This document shows positions 10,801-23,932 of a stretch of DNA of 64,000 bases, in pieces (the first letter of the stretch is position 1; the number at the start of each line of letters is the position of its first letter). The stretch is taken from contig JADGJC010000030.1 in NCBI GenBank assembly GCA_027596075.1, forward strand, positions 154,297 through 218,296, read 5' to 3'. A model generated the notes under the pieces. The model saw only the letters and a program-made list of their open reading frames with translations. It made no database searches and had not been told where the DNA came from. The translations under genes and the position numbers were made by a program. Origin of the DNA: Rhizophlyctis rosea (lineage: Eukaryota > Chytridiomycota > Chytridiomycetes > Rhizophlyctidales > Rhizophlyctidaceae).

Positions 10801-13506
10801 GGCTGAGGTGGATAAACTTCTGAAGGAGGTGACGCAGCTCAAAGAGTCAATGCAATCGGAGAAGGAGGCGGCTGAAAGTAGGATTCGTGCGCTCGAGAAT
10901 GAAGTTGCGGGAGCGGAGAGTGAGGTTGAGAGGTTGAAGGCGGAGACACAGGGTTCACTCAAAGAAGTGGAAGATCGGTCTGCCGCGTTAAGTAGTGCAG
11001 AGGGGCTGGTGGAAACGCTCCGTGCAGAAGTTGCCGCACAGTTGGAGAAGATTAGTCAGTTGGAGTCCGAGATCCAAAATGCCAACTCTTCACATTCTTC
11101 GTCACGAGAGACACACGCGTCCGAACTTTTCGAGTTGAAGCGGCAGTTGGAAGCGAGTGCGGCATCACTTTCTCAGGCTCGGGAGCGTGAGGAGGCGGCT
11201 CAGCGTCGGGCTCAGGAGTTGGAGGAGAAGGTTGGGAGAATTAACAATGAAAAGACTGAAAGTAATGCCGATTTGGCGGCACGAGAAGCGCTGACGAATG
11301 ATCTTCAATCGAAGCTTGCGGAGCTTGAGAGTTTGAGAACAGAATTGATGAGTGTGACGGAACAGAAGGGGGGATTAGAGCAGCGGGTGGCGGACCTTGA
11401 ACGACAAGTCGAAGGGAGAGCAGATTTGGAGCGGGAGATTGAGAGCTTGCGTGCGGAGCGTGGGGATAGTGAAACGCAAAACGCGGAGATGGACAAGCTC
11501 CGCTCCGAGCTTGGGGAGAAAGGAGAACGGGTGGCGGCGTTGGAGGAACAGTTGCGGGTCGTGACGGAAGAGAAGGTTGGGTTGCAGCAGCGGATAGCGG
11601 ATGTGGAAGGGGAAGTCAAGAAGGCTACCGAGGCTCATGCGGGATTGTCGCGGGACATGAAGCTTTTGACCGATTTTCGGCGTCAGCAGGAACAGAATCG
11701 TGCAGAGCTTGAGGCGCGATTACGGTCTACTGAGGAGCAGTTGGCCGTAGCTAAACAGACCATCCATACACGCGACGAGTCGTATACCAATTTGTCTTCG
11801 GAAATGAGTGCAGTCCGTCAGCAACTTGCGGAGGAGGAGGAGAAGAAGACAAAATCCATACAGTTGTTGCGTAATTCTAAAGCACGCATTTTGAAATTGG
11901 AGGGGGAGCTGAAGGGGAAGGACGAGGCACTGGCCAAGGCATCGGAGCAGGTTGCCGAAGTCCAGGCGGCGAGGGAACGGGATCTAAAAGAGAAAGAAGG
12001 GCAGATGGCGAATGTGACGCGGCAGCTTGAAGACATGCAGTCACGGCTTCGAAAGCAGCAGGATGGGGCTCAGGATTTGGAGAGGCGGCGGAAGGAGTTT
12101 GCGGCAGAGCAGGAGGGGCTCCATTCTCGGATTGCGGAGTTGACGGCTTTGGAGTCGAGTTTGAGGAGTGAGAGGGATCAGGCACGGGAGGAACTTCAAA
12201 TTCGGGGAGCGGAGTTTGAGAGTAGTCAGTCCATGCTTGAAGCTCAAGCCATCCAGTTACGTCAATGGCCCGCACGAGTGCAAGAACTGGAAAGTCGAGT
12301 GCACACGCTTGATGAAGAGCTTGAGACCTCCCGCCGGTTGTTCCAATCCAAGTCTGTTGAGAATGATTCGCTGAATTTGCGGATATCTGAGTTGGAGGCG
12401 CGGGTGTTTGAGAGTGGGCAGATGACGAGTGATTTGGATGGGGCGAAGAGGGAGGCTAGGGATGCTAAGAAACATGCGATGGAGAGGTTGAAGGAGGTTA
12501 GGAGGAAGGAGGGGGAGGTTAAGGAGGCTAGGAGGGAGATGGAGGAGGCGAAGGGGGCTTTGGAGAGGGCTAAGGAGGAGGAGGAGAGGAAGAGGAAGGA
12601 GGTTGAGGGGTTAAGGGCGGATCTTTTGGAGCAGAAGAAGAAGGAGGAGGAATGGAAGAGGAGGGTTATGACTGAGGAGGTGAGTTATTCAAGTTGTTCA
12701 CTGGTGGCGCTGTAGCAGTGTCTCAATCTTTATATGACAGGGCAAACTTCGTGATCTTGAAACGCAAATAGCGGATCTTCGATCAAATCAGCAGGAGGCC
12801 AATGCTGCTCGGGAGAAGGTGTTGGAGGAAATGAAGCTGAAAGAGGCTCATTGGAAGCAGTTGAATAAGGTATGATGGTGATGTCGCTCTTGGGTGATGT
12901 CGCTCTTGGTTTGTAGGTGCTCGAAGCGCACTTCATTCACTTTCATCACACACAGACACTAAAAGAAGAAATCCGCCGGCTGACACGTTCCTCATCCATG
13001 GCCGGGGGCATGTCCGGTCTCGCCAGTCCGTCAATAGGACAATCTCCACCACCGTCACGACCGCTTTCTATAGGTGCTTTACCGACGCATCAGGGGAGGG
13101 GGTCGTCTAGCTCGTTGAATTCTGATGATGGACGACCGTTGTCGCCTGTTGATACGAGACGACTGAGTAATACGTTTGCGCCTAGTCCGAATACGCCGGC
13201 TTCGGCGACGTCGATGACGGGGAGGACACCGACGTCCTCGGTGACGGATTTGGATTATGCGAAGATTTTGTTGTTGGAGTTTTTGGAGGCTAAGGATCGG
13301 AGTAGGAGGGTGAGTTTTGGGAGGACTTTGTTTGGCTTGTTGAAATGTCTTTGGGATGCGGCACATTCGTTATGTGTCCATATAAAGGTCCGGCCTTTTT
13401 GAAACCTGATGTCATATTCTTCCTACAGCCACATATGGTAAACGCATTAGCGAGACTGCTACATTTCACTCCGGATGAAGTCAAACGGGTACAGAAGCTT
13501 TTGTAA
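7888..13506 (+). CDS. GRIP-domain golgin (long coiled-coil Golgi tether)
   Basis: Seven exons (7888-8287, 8366-8514, 8568-8696, 8765-12679, 12741-12869, 12917-13309, 13429-13506) encode about 1,730 residues. After a Ser/Gly-rich N-terminus (MFSNFNIQDRLNKAVE) almost the whole protein is heptad-rich coiled coil full of E, L, K, Q and R. A Ser/Pro linker follows, then a C-terminal GRIP domain split by the last intron: DLDYAKILLLEFLEAKD with the key Tyr that contacts Arl1, then ARLLHFTPDEVKRVQKLL and a stop. GRIP golgins (yeast Imh1, animal golgin-97/245 and GCC proteins) are recruited by Arl1-GTP to the trans-Golgi and capture vesicles. Which golgin class it belongs to cannot be told from the coiled coil. 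Confidence 0.9.
12877..12908 (+). repeat. Perfect 16-bp tandem duplication inside a golgin intron
   Basis: The 47-nt intron at 12870-12916 consists mostly of two exact copies of ggtgatgtcgctcttg (12877-12892 and 12893-12908) before the TTTGTAG acceptor. It does not touch coding sequence. A recent slippage duplication is the simplest explanation. Confidence 0.9.
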
Positions 13507-13810
13507 TTTTTCTTGGTTTATATAGGCTGTTTTTGGTTATATGCTTTTGCTTATGTTGTGTGTTTGTAAAATGTGATGTGGGGCACTTTTGAGAATAGTT
13601 AAACGACCGGAAAACAAGAAAACAAAGAAACGGTGTACGCTGATTCTATGATGTTTTTTGCAAATCTTGAAACCGGTTTTTGTGCTGCTGTTCTTTTGGT
13701 TTGGTGTGTGGGGTGTCTGCTTGTGGGGTGTTGTGGATGATTCGGTGGACTCAGAATGTAGATATTTACAAGAGATGTATGGTGCCGGGGGTATCTAAAG
13801 TTCCTACATG
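13507..13810. other. Convergent 3' region between golgin and CFAP58
   Basis: This 304-base, T/G-rich convergent spacer must contain the 3' ends of both transcripts. I see no gene or repeat in it. Confidence 0.6.
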
Positions 13811-16800
13811 TTAACTACTATGCGATTGGTCACCATTATCCGGAATTGCAGGTCCAGCCGGCTGCTGATGAGACATGGCCTCGGGCTGTTCCTGAGGGGT
13901 TTCTATGAAGCTGCCTCCTTCCGTTGCCCGTCCCCCCTCATCACCACCAGCTCCTGCACCGAAGTCCTGTGCGGCACTCGCCTCCGACCCCGGTATCACC
14001 GATCCACCCACACCCGCTTCTGCCGTAATTCCCTCCGTCGGTCCGAGTTGCACCAACCCATCTAAGCTAACAACTTCCTCCGAATCTTCGATCGGCATCT
14101 CTTCCTCACCTTCACCCACCGCTTCTCTCTCCCGCTCCGGTTCCCGTTCCGGTTCCGCCGCCACCGCTGTCCCCATCCCAAGAGTATCCGGTGTCGCAGC
14201 AGACCGACTACTCCTCCCAGACGATGCCGTGCCTTCCCGATCGTCATCTGAGCTCATGACATTCAAAGGAATCCCTAACCTATCCCACAACAACCCCTTT
14301 CGTCCTTTCCCCACCTTGCCCAACACCCCCTTGTACGTCTTCATGAATTTGGCCCCAACATCCCTCATCCCCTTATCCAACTGCCCAATCGCATACCGAT
14401 GTTCCCGAACCTGCGCCTGATACATGTTCAACTCCGTCTCCATATGGTTCAGCTGTGCCGTCTTATCCTTCAAAATCCGCTTATAGTCCGCCACTTGCTC
14501 GACCGCTTCGGGTCCGACCTGCCGCGCCAGGAGGGTTTTGAGATGGAGGTATAGTTGTTCCTTCGATTGGATGAGTTGTTCTTTTTCGGAGTCTTCTTTG
14601 GCTTTTGAGATGAGTTTTTTCTGAACGGTGTGGAGCATTTGGAGGAGTTCGAAGGCTTTGGGGTTTGATCCTTCGAGTTTGCGCCAGCGGTGGACGTTGA
14701 TGGGGTTTTCGAGTTCTTGTTCGAGGGCTTTCATGCGGGTGCGTTCGCGGGTTAGGTCTGCTTCGAGGCGGCAGATGGTGTGGTGGAGGGATTTCTGTTG
14801 GGAAGTTGAGATGTCTAGTTCGGCGTGGGTGAGTTTGAGGTCTTTGATTGTTGTGCGGAGGTCGGCGATGTGGTGCATTCTGTCGCGGTAGGCGAGTTCG
14901 CCGCGGATGAGGGCGGAGGTTTGGGTTTTGATTTTGTCGTAGACTTTGGCGAGTTCGTCGTTGCGGCGAATGAGTTGGTTGTTGAGGTTGTCGCGTTCGG
15001 AGATGAGGACTTGGAGGGCGTTTTCTTGACGGGAGCGTTCGAGTTCGGCTTCTTTGACGAATTGGGTGAGTTTCATTTCTTCGGAGGTTTGGGCGCGGAT
15101 GTAGGATTGAGCGACTTCGACTTGGTACTTGAGGGTGCGGATTTCTTCGTTTATGGTTTCCATTTCTTTGGTGAGTTTAGCGTTCTCGGCTGCTTCCTGT
15201 ACTAAGGCCGCTTCTTTGGCGTTGATGTCCTCCTTGTAGCCGTTGATTTGGAAGTTCATAATCTTAAGCTTACGCTTCATTTCGGCGATTTCGGCCAAGG
15301 ATTCGACGAGGTGTTTGCTGTGGAGGTTGCGGTCACTTTGCACGGCTTCATATAGGTTCTGTTGGTGTTTCAATTTGGTGTCGGCGTGCATAGTGCGCTT
15401 CTTGTACTCAAAGATTTCCAACTCTTTCTGTTTGATGTCCTGAAGAGCGCTAACGCATGAGGCTTGAATTTGTGCAGCTTCAGCCATGTATCCGTCCCGA
15501 TCCGCCTCCAGCTGCTTGATCCTTTTCACCAACCCCGTTGCCTCCCTGTTGAATCGTGCTAGCTCCAGCTCAATGTTGTGACGTGTTTGCCGGCAAAGAA
15601 GCGACATATGCACTGCTTTCTGCGCCTCCCCTGATGCCCTCTCGTAGTTCTTGGCCAAGATGTCGCGCTCCCTTGTGAGATCATCAATGGACTTTTTGTG
15701 CCCATCAACCTGATGCTTTGTCGATTCGATATCCGCCAATGTCGTCTCATACAGTACTCGGATGTCTTTCCGCTCCATTTCTGCTTCCAGCTTTTGTTCG
15801 TCTGCTAATCTAATCTTCTTAGCCAATGCATCTTTGATCCGCCCCACCTTGCGAACCTCATTTTTGTTCTTCGCCAACTCCATTTCCCGAATCTTCAACT
15901 CGGTGTTGAGACCAGCATTCTCTTCCATCAACTGAGAAGTCATGATCATCTGCTGGTCTGCCTCTTCCTGTAGTTTGATTGTCCGAACCGTCAAACTTTC
16001 TTCATCCTTCATAAGCTTCTCCATCATCTGCTTCTGGTTTTTGATTTGCGATTCCAACACATTGATCTCGTCCGTCCCCCTATTCACCGCATCCTGCTTC
16101 CCACGCACTTCCTGCGACTTGACAGCTACCACCACCCGGAGTTCCCGCAGATCTCGCTCTAGCCTCTCTTTTGTCCGAAGCTCCTGATCAATGTCGGACT
16201 TTTTCAGCGCCCCCTTCTCTTTCAAATCATATGTTTCCCGTTCAAAGTCCCTCTTCTGCTGATCCGCCTGTTTGATCTTCTCCGATATGTCCATAATATT
16301 ATTCCGCAGCCGCACAATCTTCTCAAGCTCCTGCTCGAGCTCTTTAGTAGCTGACTCCTTTGTTTGTGTCAGCTCTTGGAGCGTACGCTCTTGCACTGCG
16401 CTAAGTCCAACCCCTTGCTTCAGTGTGGCATTCAAGTTTGTTACATCCGCCCTCAGTTGGCGCAGCTCTTCTTTCGCAACTTCCTCCCGATGACTGCTTG
16501 CCTCGACCATCTCTTCCGCCCGTTTGATTTGTGCTTTTAACGTTTTCAGCGTTTGCTGGTCCGCCATGGTTGCCTTCGCCGCCTCATGCTTTGCGCCTTC
16601 GTTACCCAGGAATTCCCCATAATAATCGCGGTACTGTGCAAACATCTTCTGTGAATGTTCCCAGGAGCGGATAGCAGCCCGATGCATCTTTTCGTATTCA
16701 CTGCGAAACTTGGCGAACAAGTCGTCCTGATCAACAGCACCTATAGTCTCATCAACCTCGGTATTCATAGATGAGAAGAGGCGTTCATGCTCGTCGCGCT

Positions 16801-17168
16801 CATCTGCACCAGGAATGACTACTTTTGGCACATCGGGCTGTTGCGGTGCTTGCAGCACTCCGGAATGCGTGGGAACTTCTGGAACTACACTTTCAATGAT
16901 CTGCTCCGCAGCAGCAACGGAAGGAGGCTGTGATGGCACAGTGATTTGCTCTGCTGAGATCTCGGGCGCCGGCGCTGCATCTGGGACACTCTGAATACAC
17001 CATCTACCTTTTGAACTTTTGAAATTCGATGATCTCACCTTGAGCAGGAGTAGGGGACATGTTACTGGCTTCAGGAGTTGCAGATGTTCCTTCTCGCCCA
17101 GAGCCTTCTGCTTGACCTTCCACACCCGGTGTCTCCCCGATCCGAGGAGTGGACTCCATTTCGCTCAT
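13811..17168 (-). CDS. CFAP58: Cilia- and flagella-associated protein 58 (CFAP58/CCDC147)
   Basis: Two exons encode about 1,099 residues of nearly continuous coiled coil. The start is ATG 17168 (MSEMESTPRIGETPGVEG); a 58-nt intron at 16981-17038 joins Gln to DAAPAPEISAEQ in frame. Blocks typical of CFAP58 are plain: LFAKFRSEYEKMHRA near the N-terminus, KHQQNLYEAVQSDRNLHSKH in the middle, ENPINVHRWRKLEGSNPKAF and LLARQVGPEAVEQ towards the end. A low-complexity tail rich in Glu, Gly and Ser of about 130 residues follows the conserved part and is longer than in animal homologues (about 870 residues in all). CFAP58 belongs to the axoneme/mid-piece machinery of motile cilia. Its presence means the organism makes, or recently made, a flagellum. 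Confidence 0.93.
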
Positions 17169-17600
17169 CAATCACGAAACTTTGTGTGATTCATGGCATT
17201 GCATTGTAGATAAAATGGTCTGCGTCAGAGATTCATCAAGTATGCAAGCACAGCTTGGCCTTACCTTCTTCACACTCTGTATGTTGTGATCCACAAACTT
17301 CTCGAGACTTGCTAAATAGAGGTCGTGAGCCCAAGGGAAAGAGGGAAACAAAATGTGAAGTGATGGCACGGGTGGCAAAGGCCGAGGCTTGAGCCGCTTA
17401 CGACATGATGGCGGCATGGCATGCGCAGTCCGGCCGTGGCGAAGCAGCCACGTGCTGTGCCTCTGACATACCCATGTTGACACTCGCCCTCCAATTTTCC
17501 ATCATTTTCCCACGCTTCCTAACTCATCTACCCACTCGACAATCACTTTTTGACTTGCCTTGCACGCGTCCTTTACTACGTCTCTGCAACTGTATAAGTG
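17169..17600. other. Divergent promoter region
   Basis: These 432 bases separate the CFAP58 start from the next plus-strand gene. A CTGTATAAG element at about 17588 lies only some 10 bases before the downstream ATG. No other feature is recognised. Confidence 0.45.
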
Positions 17601-20600
17601 ATGTCGCGCAACTACACCCATCACCTATCACATGCCGATGACAGCGTCCTGTATGCTACCGACTATTTACTCCATATGGTAACAGAAGATGAAAGAGATA
17701 CAAATCTGGATAAATGGATGTCTCTAGAAAGGGTTTGTTCCAGGGTTTTCGAACATTTGAATAGTGACTTATTGTCATACGTCTGAACGTTTAGATTGTG
17801 GAACAATTGAGCCATCAGGAAACGTCCGCCAAATGGATTGACCAGCTCAATGAAGGCGGTGCAGACGGAATCCGTTCCTTACAACGATATCTGGATACCT
17901 TGACCAGCCAATGCTCCAGTGTCCTAGGTATAATTCTGTTCTGTCATTTTAATCATTGCCAAACTGAATGATACTGTAGGCCTTGTGAGCACAACGGGCC
18001 GTCAGTCGCCAATAGCCGAACGACAAGGGGTCATCAAAAACATCATACAGCACATGCTGCGGTAAAGCAAGCGCGAAGTGCGGATTCAATGATGAGTGCG
18101 TTAATGACAATTTTCAACAGCTTCTGGACCAACTGTCTATCCTCTCAAAATCATGATTGCAAGCTTCGAAATCAACCAGCTCAATGCGGACAAGACACGT
18201 TTGGAGTATTCGAACAATCAATAGACATACTGGCGACGAAGCTGGTGCGTCCGCTGGTCCGATTGTGGATTGATGCATACTCTGAGAACTTTCGAATACG
18301 TACAATTGGTTTGAGTACGCAAATTCATACTATGTTCACACCCATCTGTGGCAGATCAATCTCACTGCTTCTCAGGCATTGATATTGCAGAGTTTTTCCT
18401 AAATCTGGCCGAAGCACTGAATCATACGAACAATCTTCATGAAAACAAGACATCATCGCCAACGTCAGCCTTGGCGCCTATCGAGGATTGCCTCATTTTG
18501 ATCTTCGATGGTATCTTCATTGAGGTGATCATTGTTCGGTACTGGTTACAACACCATGGCACAGCTGATGCGGACCCACCCTCGTAGGCCACAGCACGAT
18601 CGCATCTTGCGTCCTTTGACTTTATCCGCCTCTGCTCTTGCCTTTTCGCCGTCGGTCAGGACCAATCCTTCGATGGGCCCAATCAACTCGTAGTGGAATA
18701 CGCTGCCAGACTTGTATCCGCTGGATTCATCTCATTTCTGTTCGACGAGAAGTCCCGCATGCTGTCTGAAGCGCGAGTACGAAAATCCCGCGAGTTGTCT
18801 GTGCTTCCAGAAACGGTATTCGATGTGTGCCTCCTGAACTTGCTAAGAGTACTGGAGGCATTTCGTGCTGGACCCCTGATACTCGGAACTGCGTCGATTG
18901 TTGGATTGCCGAGCACATACGCCTTCTGCGCTTTAGATGGTAAATCCTAAAATGCTTCCGCGGTGATTCTCTTGACTGAAGAAACATCCGAACCCACAGT
19001 GCCATACTCATCGCTTCCTACGTTGTTACACCTATCCTGTTCCGGCGGCGATGCTGACGTCTGGGAGTTCGGTGAAAGACTAAGAGCTATTCTCGCGACT
19101 CTGTACGTCGCGGCAACAGTCGGGATCACTTGGTGGGTGCAGCTGATCATAAAAGAATGAGCCGGCAACATCTGATACCCTAATTAGGCCAAACATTAAA
19201 CTTCTTGACACTTTATGCGATTGTCTTGCTGAAGCGGACATATCCTGTTTAAGAGGAGATTCGTTGGTGCACTTCCTCTTCCTTTATATCGTGAGTGTCG
19301 TTACCCAAATGATCTCGGATGCTGAAGGCTCATGTTTGATTCAGGAAGAAGTCCGCTGTCATTGCGCCGAAAACGGTAGGTGTAAATGAGAAAAAGACAT
19401 GTGATCTTTGGTCAACATCTCATCTTCCGAGCCGAGCAGAATTTCGACCCCACACACTCTCGGCTCTACTCAGTTTACTGCAAGGCGAGATGTTATTCGT
19501 CAGCAACCTGGAGACGGGAAAGCAGCTTCAATACCTGGGAATGACCTTCTTTAGACATGATCGTTTGTTCATGGAATGGTTTTGGAAGTTGTCTGCTCAG
19601 AGCTGGACTTGGCGACAGTTGACTAGGGACCTGGTAAATGCCATGGCAATTGTTGATCCGTTGAAGCATCATTCCTCCACTAACCTTCATACAAAGACAA
19701 AGGCCTGGGTGCGTTGGATTGCCCAAAGTGGTCACACGAAGGAGGGGCAACTTCGTGCGGCTTCGTTGCTTTTGTTGAGCAACGGAACTGGTCTCGAAAT
19801 TTTCCTGGTAGGCTTGCTGCTGAACATCATCAGAATCCACAAGCTCAAATGATCCATGATCAGGAACTATTGAATGAGTCGCTTCCAATGTTTCACGAAG
19901 ACGAAGCGTTCAACGCAATATGTCTCATGGCCGAAACTCTTTTGACGAGCTCGGAGATTTTACCGGAAGGAGCTGTGACCAAGTTGGCAGGCGTATGGAG
20001 TGCGTGTAATGTCTTGATCTTTACTGGCGGTCTTGGCGGCGTCGATGTGCCTAGCACTTGTGAGTGCACCAACGAGTGAATGACATGCAGTCTTCATTTG
20101 ATTGTGAAATTCGCCAGGGTTGACACATATCAATCGACTGAGTTTGCAGCTCGTCTTGCATCCCCAAGCCGGGAGTTTGATTGTCGATTCTGAAGTCAAG
20201 GTCGACAAGGGCTTGCCAACAATGTTGAGGTAAGCATTTATGGGCGATGTGTATCAATTGAAGCCTAACTGAGCAATCAGAGAGCTGCAAACCGTCTACG
20301 CAATCAGCGATGCCGGGCATAGAGGTTCGGGAGTCAGTTCGCAACAGCAACAGCGGATGCGAAATGCTCTGGTGAAACTACTCGGAACACTCAATCAACT
20401 TACCATCATTCTTAGCGTGAAGGGCCAGAACATGGGTATGTACGAATTGTGGACCTGTAGAGGCACCATTAATGTTATTAATGACTCAACAGCACTACGG
20501 GCCGTACGAAGCCACCCGATGTTGATTGAATGCCTTCTCCGCTGGTGCACTTTGGAGACAGTTTCAGTCGCCAGCGTCGAGATGAACATGGCAGATTCGA

Positions 20601-21992
20601 GCCATGATCCAAGCTCCCTAGCCGTTGCTGTGCAAGTTGCGACCGGAATGGTGCTTGCTCCCATCATGAAAGAGCCTTGCGAAGAGGAGGTATGTTGCCT
20701 CATAACAGTGACCGTCTAGTCAAAACATTGGCTGAGAAGCTTTTCATGCAGATACACGAACAGATTGGTTCGTCAAACTGCGCGCTTCCGGTGCCGCTCA
20801 TCCAAGATCTGTTTTCCCGAAGGGTACCATGGTCACTGGCGGCAGTCCCGCTGTGTCAGATTCTACTGCGACGGAATGAGCATATGGGCAATTTGGGCCC
20901 GAAACCCGCGCAGCCGATGCGGGATGAAATGTGGGAGAAGAACCAGCGAGACTATGCCAATTGGGTCACAATTCGTGGAGGCATCATGCTGAGGATGACT
21001 CAAGTAACTTTGTCAATCAAATCTGTCCAACGCGCGATGCTGACTTGTACCATAGCCCACCGCGGATTGCAACAAGATACTTTTGCCTATCCTCCTGAAT
21101 AGTTTGAGGCAGATAGCACTCACTGCACAGAGGAGGTGTCCAAGCTTTGGTAAAACTCAAAACATGGATTTTTCAATAAACATATCGTTTTACAACCATC
21201 GCAAACCTACGTGTAGGACATCATCTACTTGCGCAAAGATGGAATGCGAAAGTTATGGAACGCCTGCTGCACGGAATTGGACATGCTACCGAGATCACTA
21301 CCAATACACTGCACCTGATCTGCTCCATATTGGATTTTGTGCTAGTTGTAAGTGTCGCTGGTTCGCTTCTCACGGTATGCCATGTAATTAATAGGGACCC
21401 CAGTTCCTGAAGGCCGGCATTGCGTGGATGCCGGCAACATTGGCACATGGCGAGCGCCTTCAAATCCTTTCCGGTTTGCTTAAAGCGGATCCTAACATGC
21501 CGCCAGGTCAGCGGGACATCAATATCAGAGTTTTGAAAATATTAGTCCTGGTAGGTTGAATGCCATGGTGGAAGGTGAACAAGACTGAGCAACGCGTCCA
21601 GATTCAATCTGCGGGAATCCTCCCCTCCAGTGCCGTTGAACGTTGTCGCGTCACCATCGACGCGATCGCAACGAGTGCCAAAGAGGGGCGTAGGAGTAAG
21701 AAAGCGTCGCATACGGACAGCCACGCGGCGGAAGTCTCCCGATTGGTTTTGTTCAGGTAGGACTGTGCTCATCCATCCAGGATGGCAAACGCGAAAGCTG
21801 AATCACATTTCTTTGGCCAGGGCACGTCCGGGAGCTCCTGAGATCGTTCTTCGTTATGTGGAGGAAGGAAGTCATGGAGGAGTTCAAAACATTTGTGAGG
21901 AGATGGGTTGTAGGACTGTTGAGGGATGCATTGCTGTGCTGGCAAGGGAGTTGTTGAGACCTCGCGGTGTGGTGGAAGACGTCGACTTTTGA
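17601..21992 (+). CDS. Large multi-exon protein, alpha-helical, function not recognised
   Basis: A gene with roughly 18 short exons can be followed from ATG 17601 (MSRNYTHHLSHADD) to TGA 21992 (GVVEDVDF). Clear coding exons include HLASFDFIRLCSCLFAVGQD, VVEYAARLVSAGFISFLFDE, LLNLLRVLEAFRAGPLI, ALRAVRSHPMLIECLLRWCT, WSLAAVPLCQILLRRNE, PTADCNKILLPILLNSLRQ and FLKAGIAWMPATLAHGER. The composition (Leu, Ala, amphipathic helices of 15-25 residues) suggests an armadillo/HEAT-like solenoid. I do not recognise a family. Good GT..AG introns and long open exons without stops argue that it is intact rather than decayed. Exon boundaries around 18060-18350 and 19170-19460 are uncertain. It is divergent from CFAP58. 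Confidence 0.6.
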
Positions 21993-23932
21993 TTGAAAGC
22001 TGGATGTAAACATCGAAGGTCACCGTAAATGCAATCCGTCCAACCCCTGCTTTCGTTCCTGATTCCGACAGGATGGTACAGCTGAAGCCTCGTTGTCCGT
22101 GTGTTGACTGACGGAGATGGATTGTGGGGTAGTCTCGGAAAGGTTTGCAACCACCACAGTCCACCAATAGGATTGGTTTGAGTAATATGACCAAGTTACC
22201 GTAACCAAGCTGTCAGATGCAAGTGTTTCTTTTTGAGACTATTTCCGACACCAGACTGTTCGCCAACACTCACAAGACCAAAGCCGCGCGTTAAACATGC
22301 ATCATCCATTTCTCCCACGGAGGACTCCCTGCGTTGACCAGTTCATTTATCAGCACTTCCATCATGATCTTCAATTACATAAACCCTGGCTCTGATCGGA
22401 GACCTCGCGAAGTGCCGGCCAGAGCCGGGAGTCGCAATCCGCTTTTGTGCGACGCGCCGCTATCGGAGTTTTGATACGACCGAGAGATCGGCGAGATATG
22501 TTTCACGTGACGTGGCGGCGTGTCTCTGACCAATTGATGGCAGGCTATTCTTGGCTTTGCATCTAGCCCCGTTTGTTATCAAGACCCACCTCCGACCGAT
22601 CCAAATTTTCGGACCACAGTTTGACACTATCTGGCCTGTGCATGGTGTGGCAGATCGGCCACCGGCTCGGTCACACCCCACCATTCAACATTGGCATCTC
22701 GACTGTAGCAATTGCTGCAATTGAGACCCACCTATGCGGATTATGCATTTGCATGTGAGAGCACAACTGGCTGGCACTGTGGCACATTCACTGTGCAGAC
22801 CAATGGCGCAGCGCGGGTTCTCTGTTCCTTGAACATGCCCCAATTGAAATGGGTGTTGATGGATGACGCTGCTGGCTGCTACGCACCCATAATTCCAAAC
22901 AACCAATTCATTCCATTCTGAATATTGAGTTTTGCCAACCACCAACACCTTGTTCCGAGGTTGAACCATTCTCCGTCAGTTACAAAGCCCCCGTCCCCCT
23001 GCAGCAAGCAAGCAAAAGCGTGTTTCCCTGCGTTCAAACTGCAATCCACCATTTCCCCACGCACAAACACGCCTTTATCTCCGTCATTCGCTGTAAGCTT
23101 CTGCCCCCTGGCACCCAACCAACGAACTTGTAGTTGTCGTCGTTCTTCAATACCCGTACCTCCATCGATCCCGTTTGATCCCATTCCTCCACTCTTATGA
23201 TTCTACCCATCCCTCGTGGCCTACTCCACTGATCGGCCACCACCCCTCACATCATTGCATTTAAGAATTCACATCACTGCAAGCGCGCCAGGTGAGGGGT
23301 TTAGGCCCTACTCTCATTTAATGGTTCCATACATTCATTGAGACTCGTTTTTTAACCGTAAATATCGACTCTTTCCATGCCTTCAATTAGCGTGACGTTT
23401 CCTCCATCGCGGCATTACATTAGGGAACTTCGCCGAAAGTTGCTTTATATAGCCACTCTGATGTTTGTACATGCCGGTTATGGATTATCGAAGGGAGGAT
23501 CGTCGTTAAGCTTACACCTTGTTTTTAAATATGCAGAAGTCGGTTTGATTGATAGTGGGGTTGATTGGATACCCGTCACCACTCCGCGCTGAACACGTTT
23601 CAGAGCTGCGCTGCACGGTGCACCTGATCGGAACGTGAAGCGCGGCAGTATCATTTTGATCTCACGCCATAAGTGTTGATTGATGTTGCAGTGTGGTGAG
23701 TGTTGCGTCCTGTCGGAATCCCATGCATTCTTGCATCCCACTCATCCACTAACTAATTCCATTGCGCTAATATACAGCGCCAAGTCATAATCTGAAATAT
23801 AATCCAAACGAATTCCGCCTGTACGAGGTACCCTCATGTGCATACTTTGCTCTCTTCGCATTCGTGATTCACACATCCTTTGATCAGAGTGCTATCCCTC
23901 AATACGAAACCTTTCAAAACAACACGCAGCCC
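21993..23932. other. Intergenic stretch of 1.9 kb, nothing recognised
   Basis: Only short open frames without domains or matching splice sites are seen. It is the upstream region of the GATA factor; long upstream regions are common for regulator genes, but no individual site can be supported. Confidence 0.5.

Noticed and set aside
17039..17125. A non-ATG extension of CFAP58 (GTG start at 17125)
   Set aside because: An ATG at 17168 plus a 58-nt intron gives a normal start in frame; the extension is intron read-through.
21769..22194. Minus-strand 141-codon frame at the end of the large helical gene
   Set aside because: The plus-strand last exon (APEIVLRYVEEG...VVEDVDF) is joined by a good intron and explains the coding character there.
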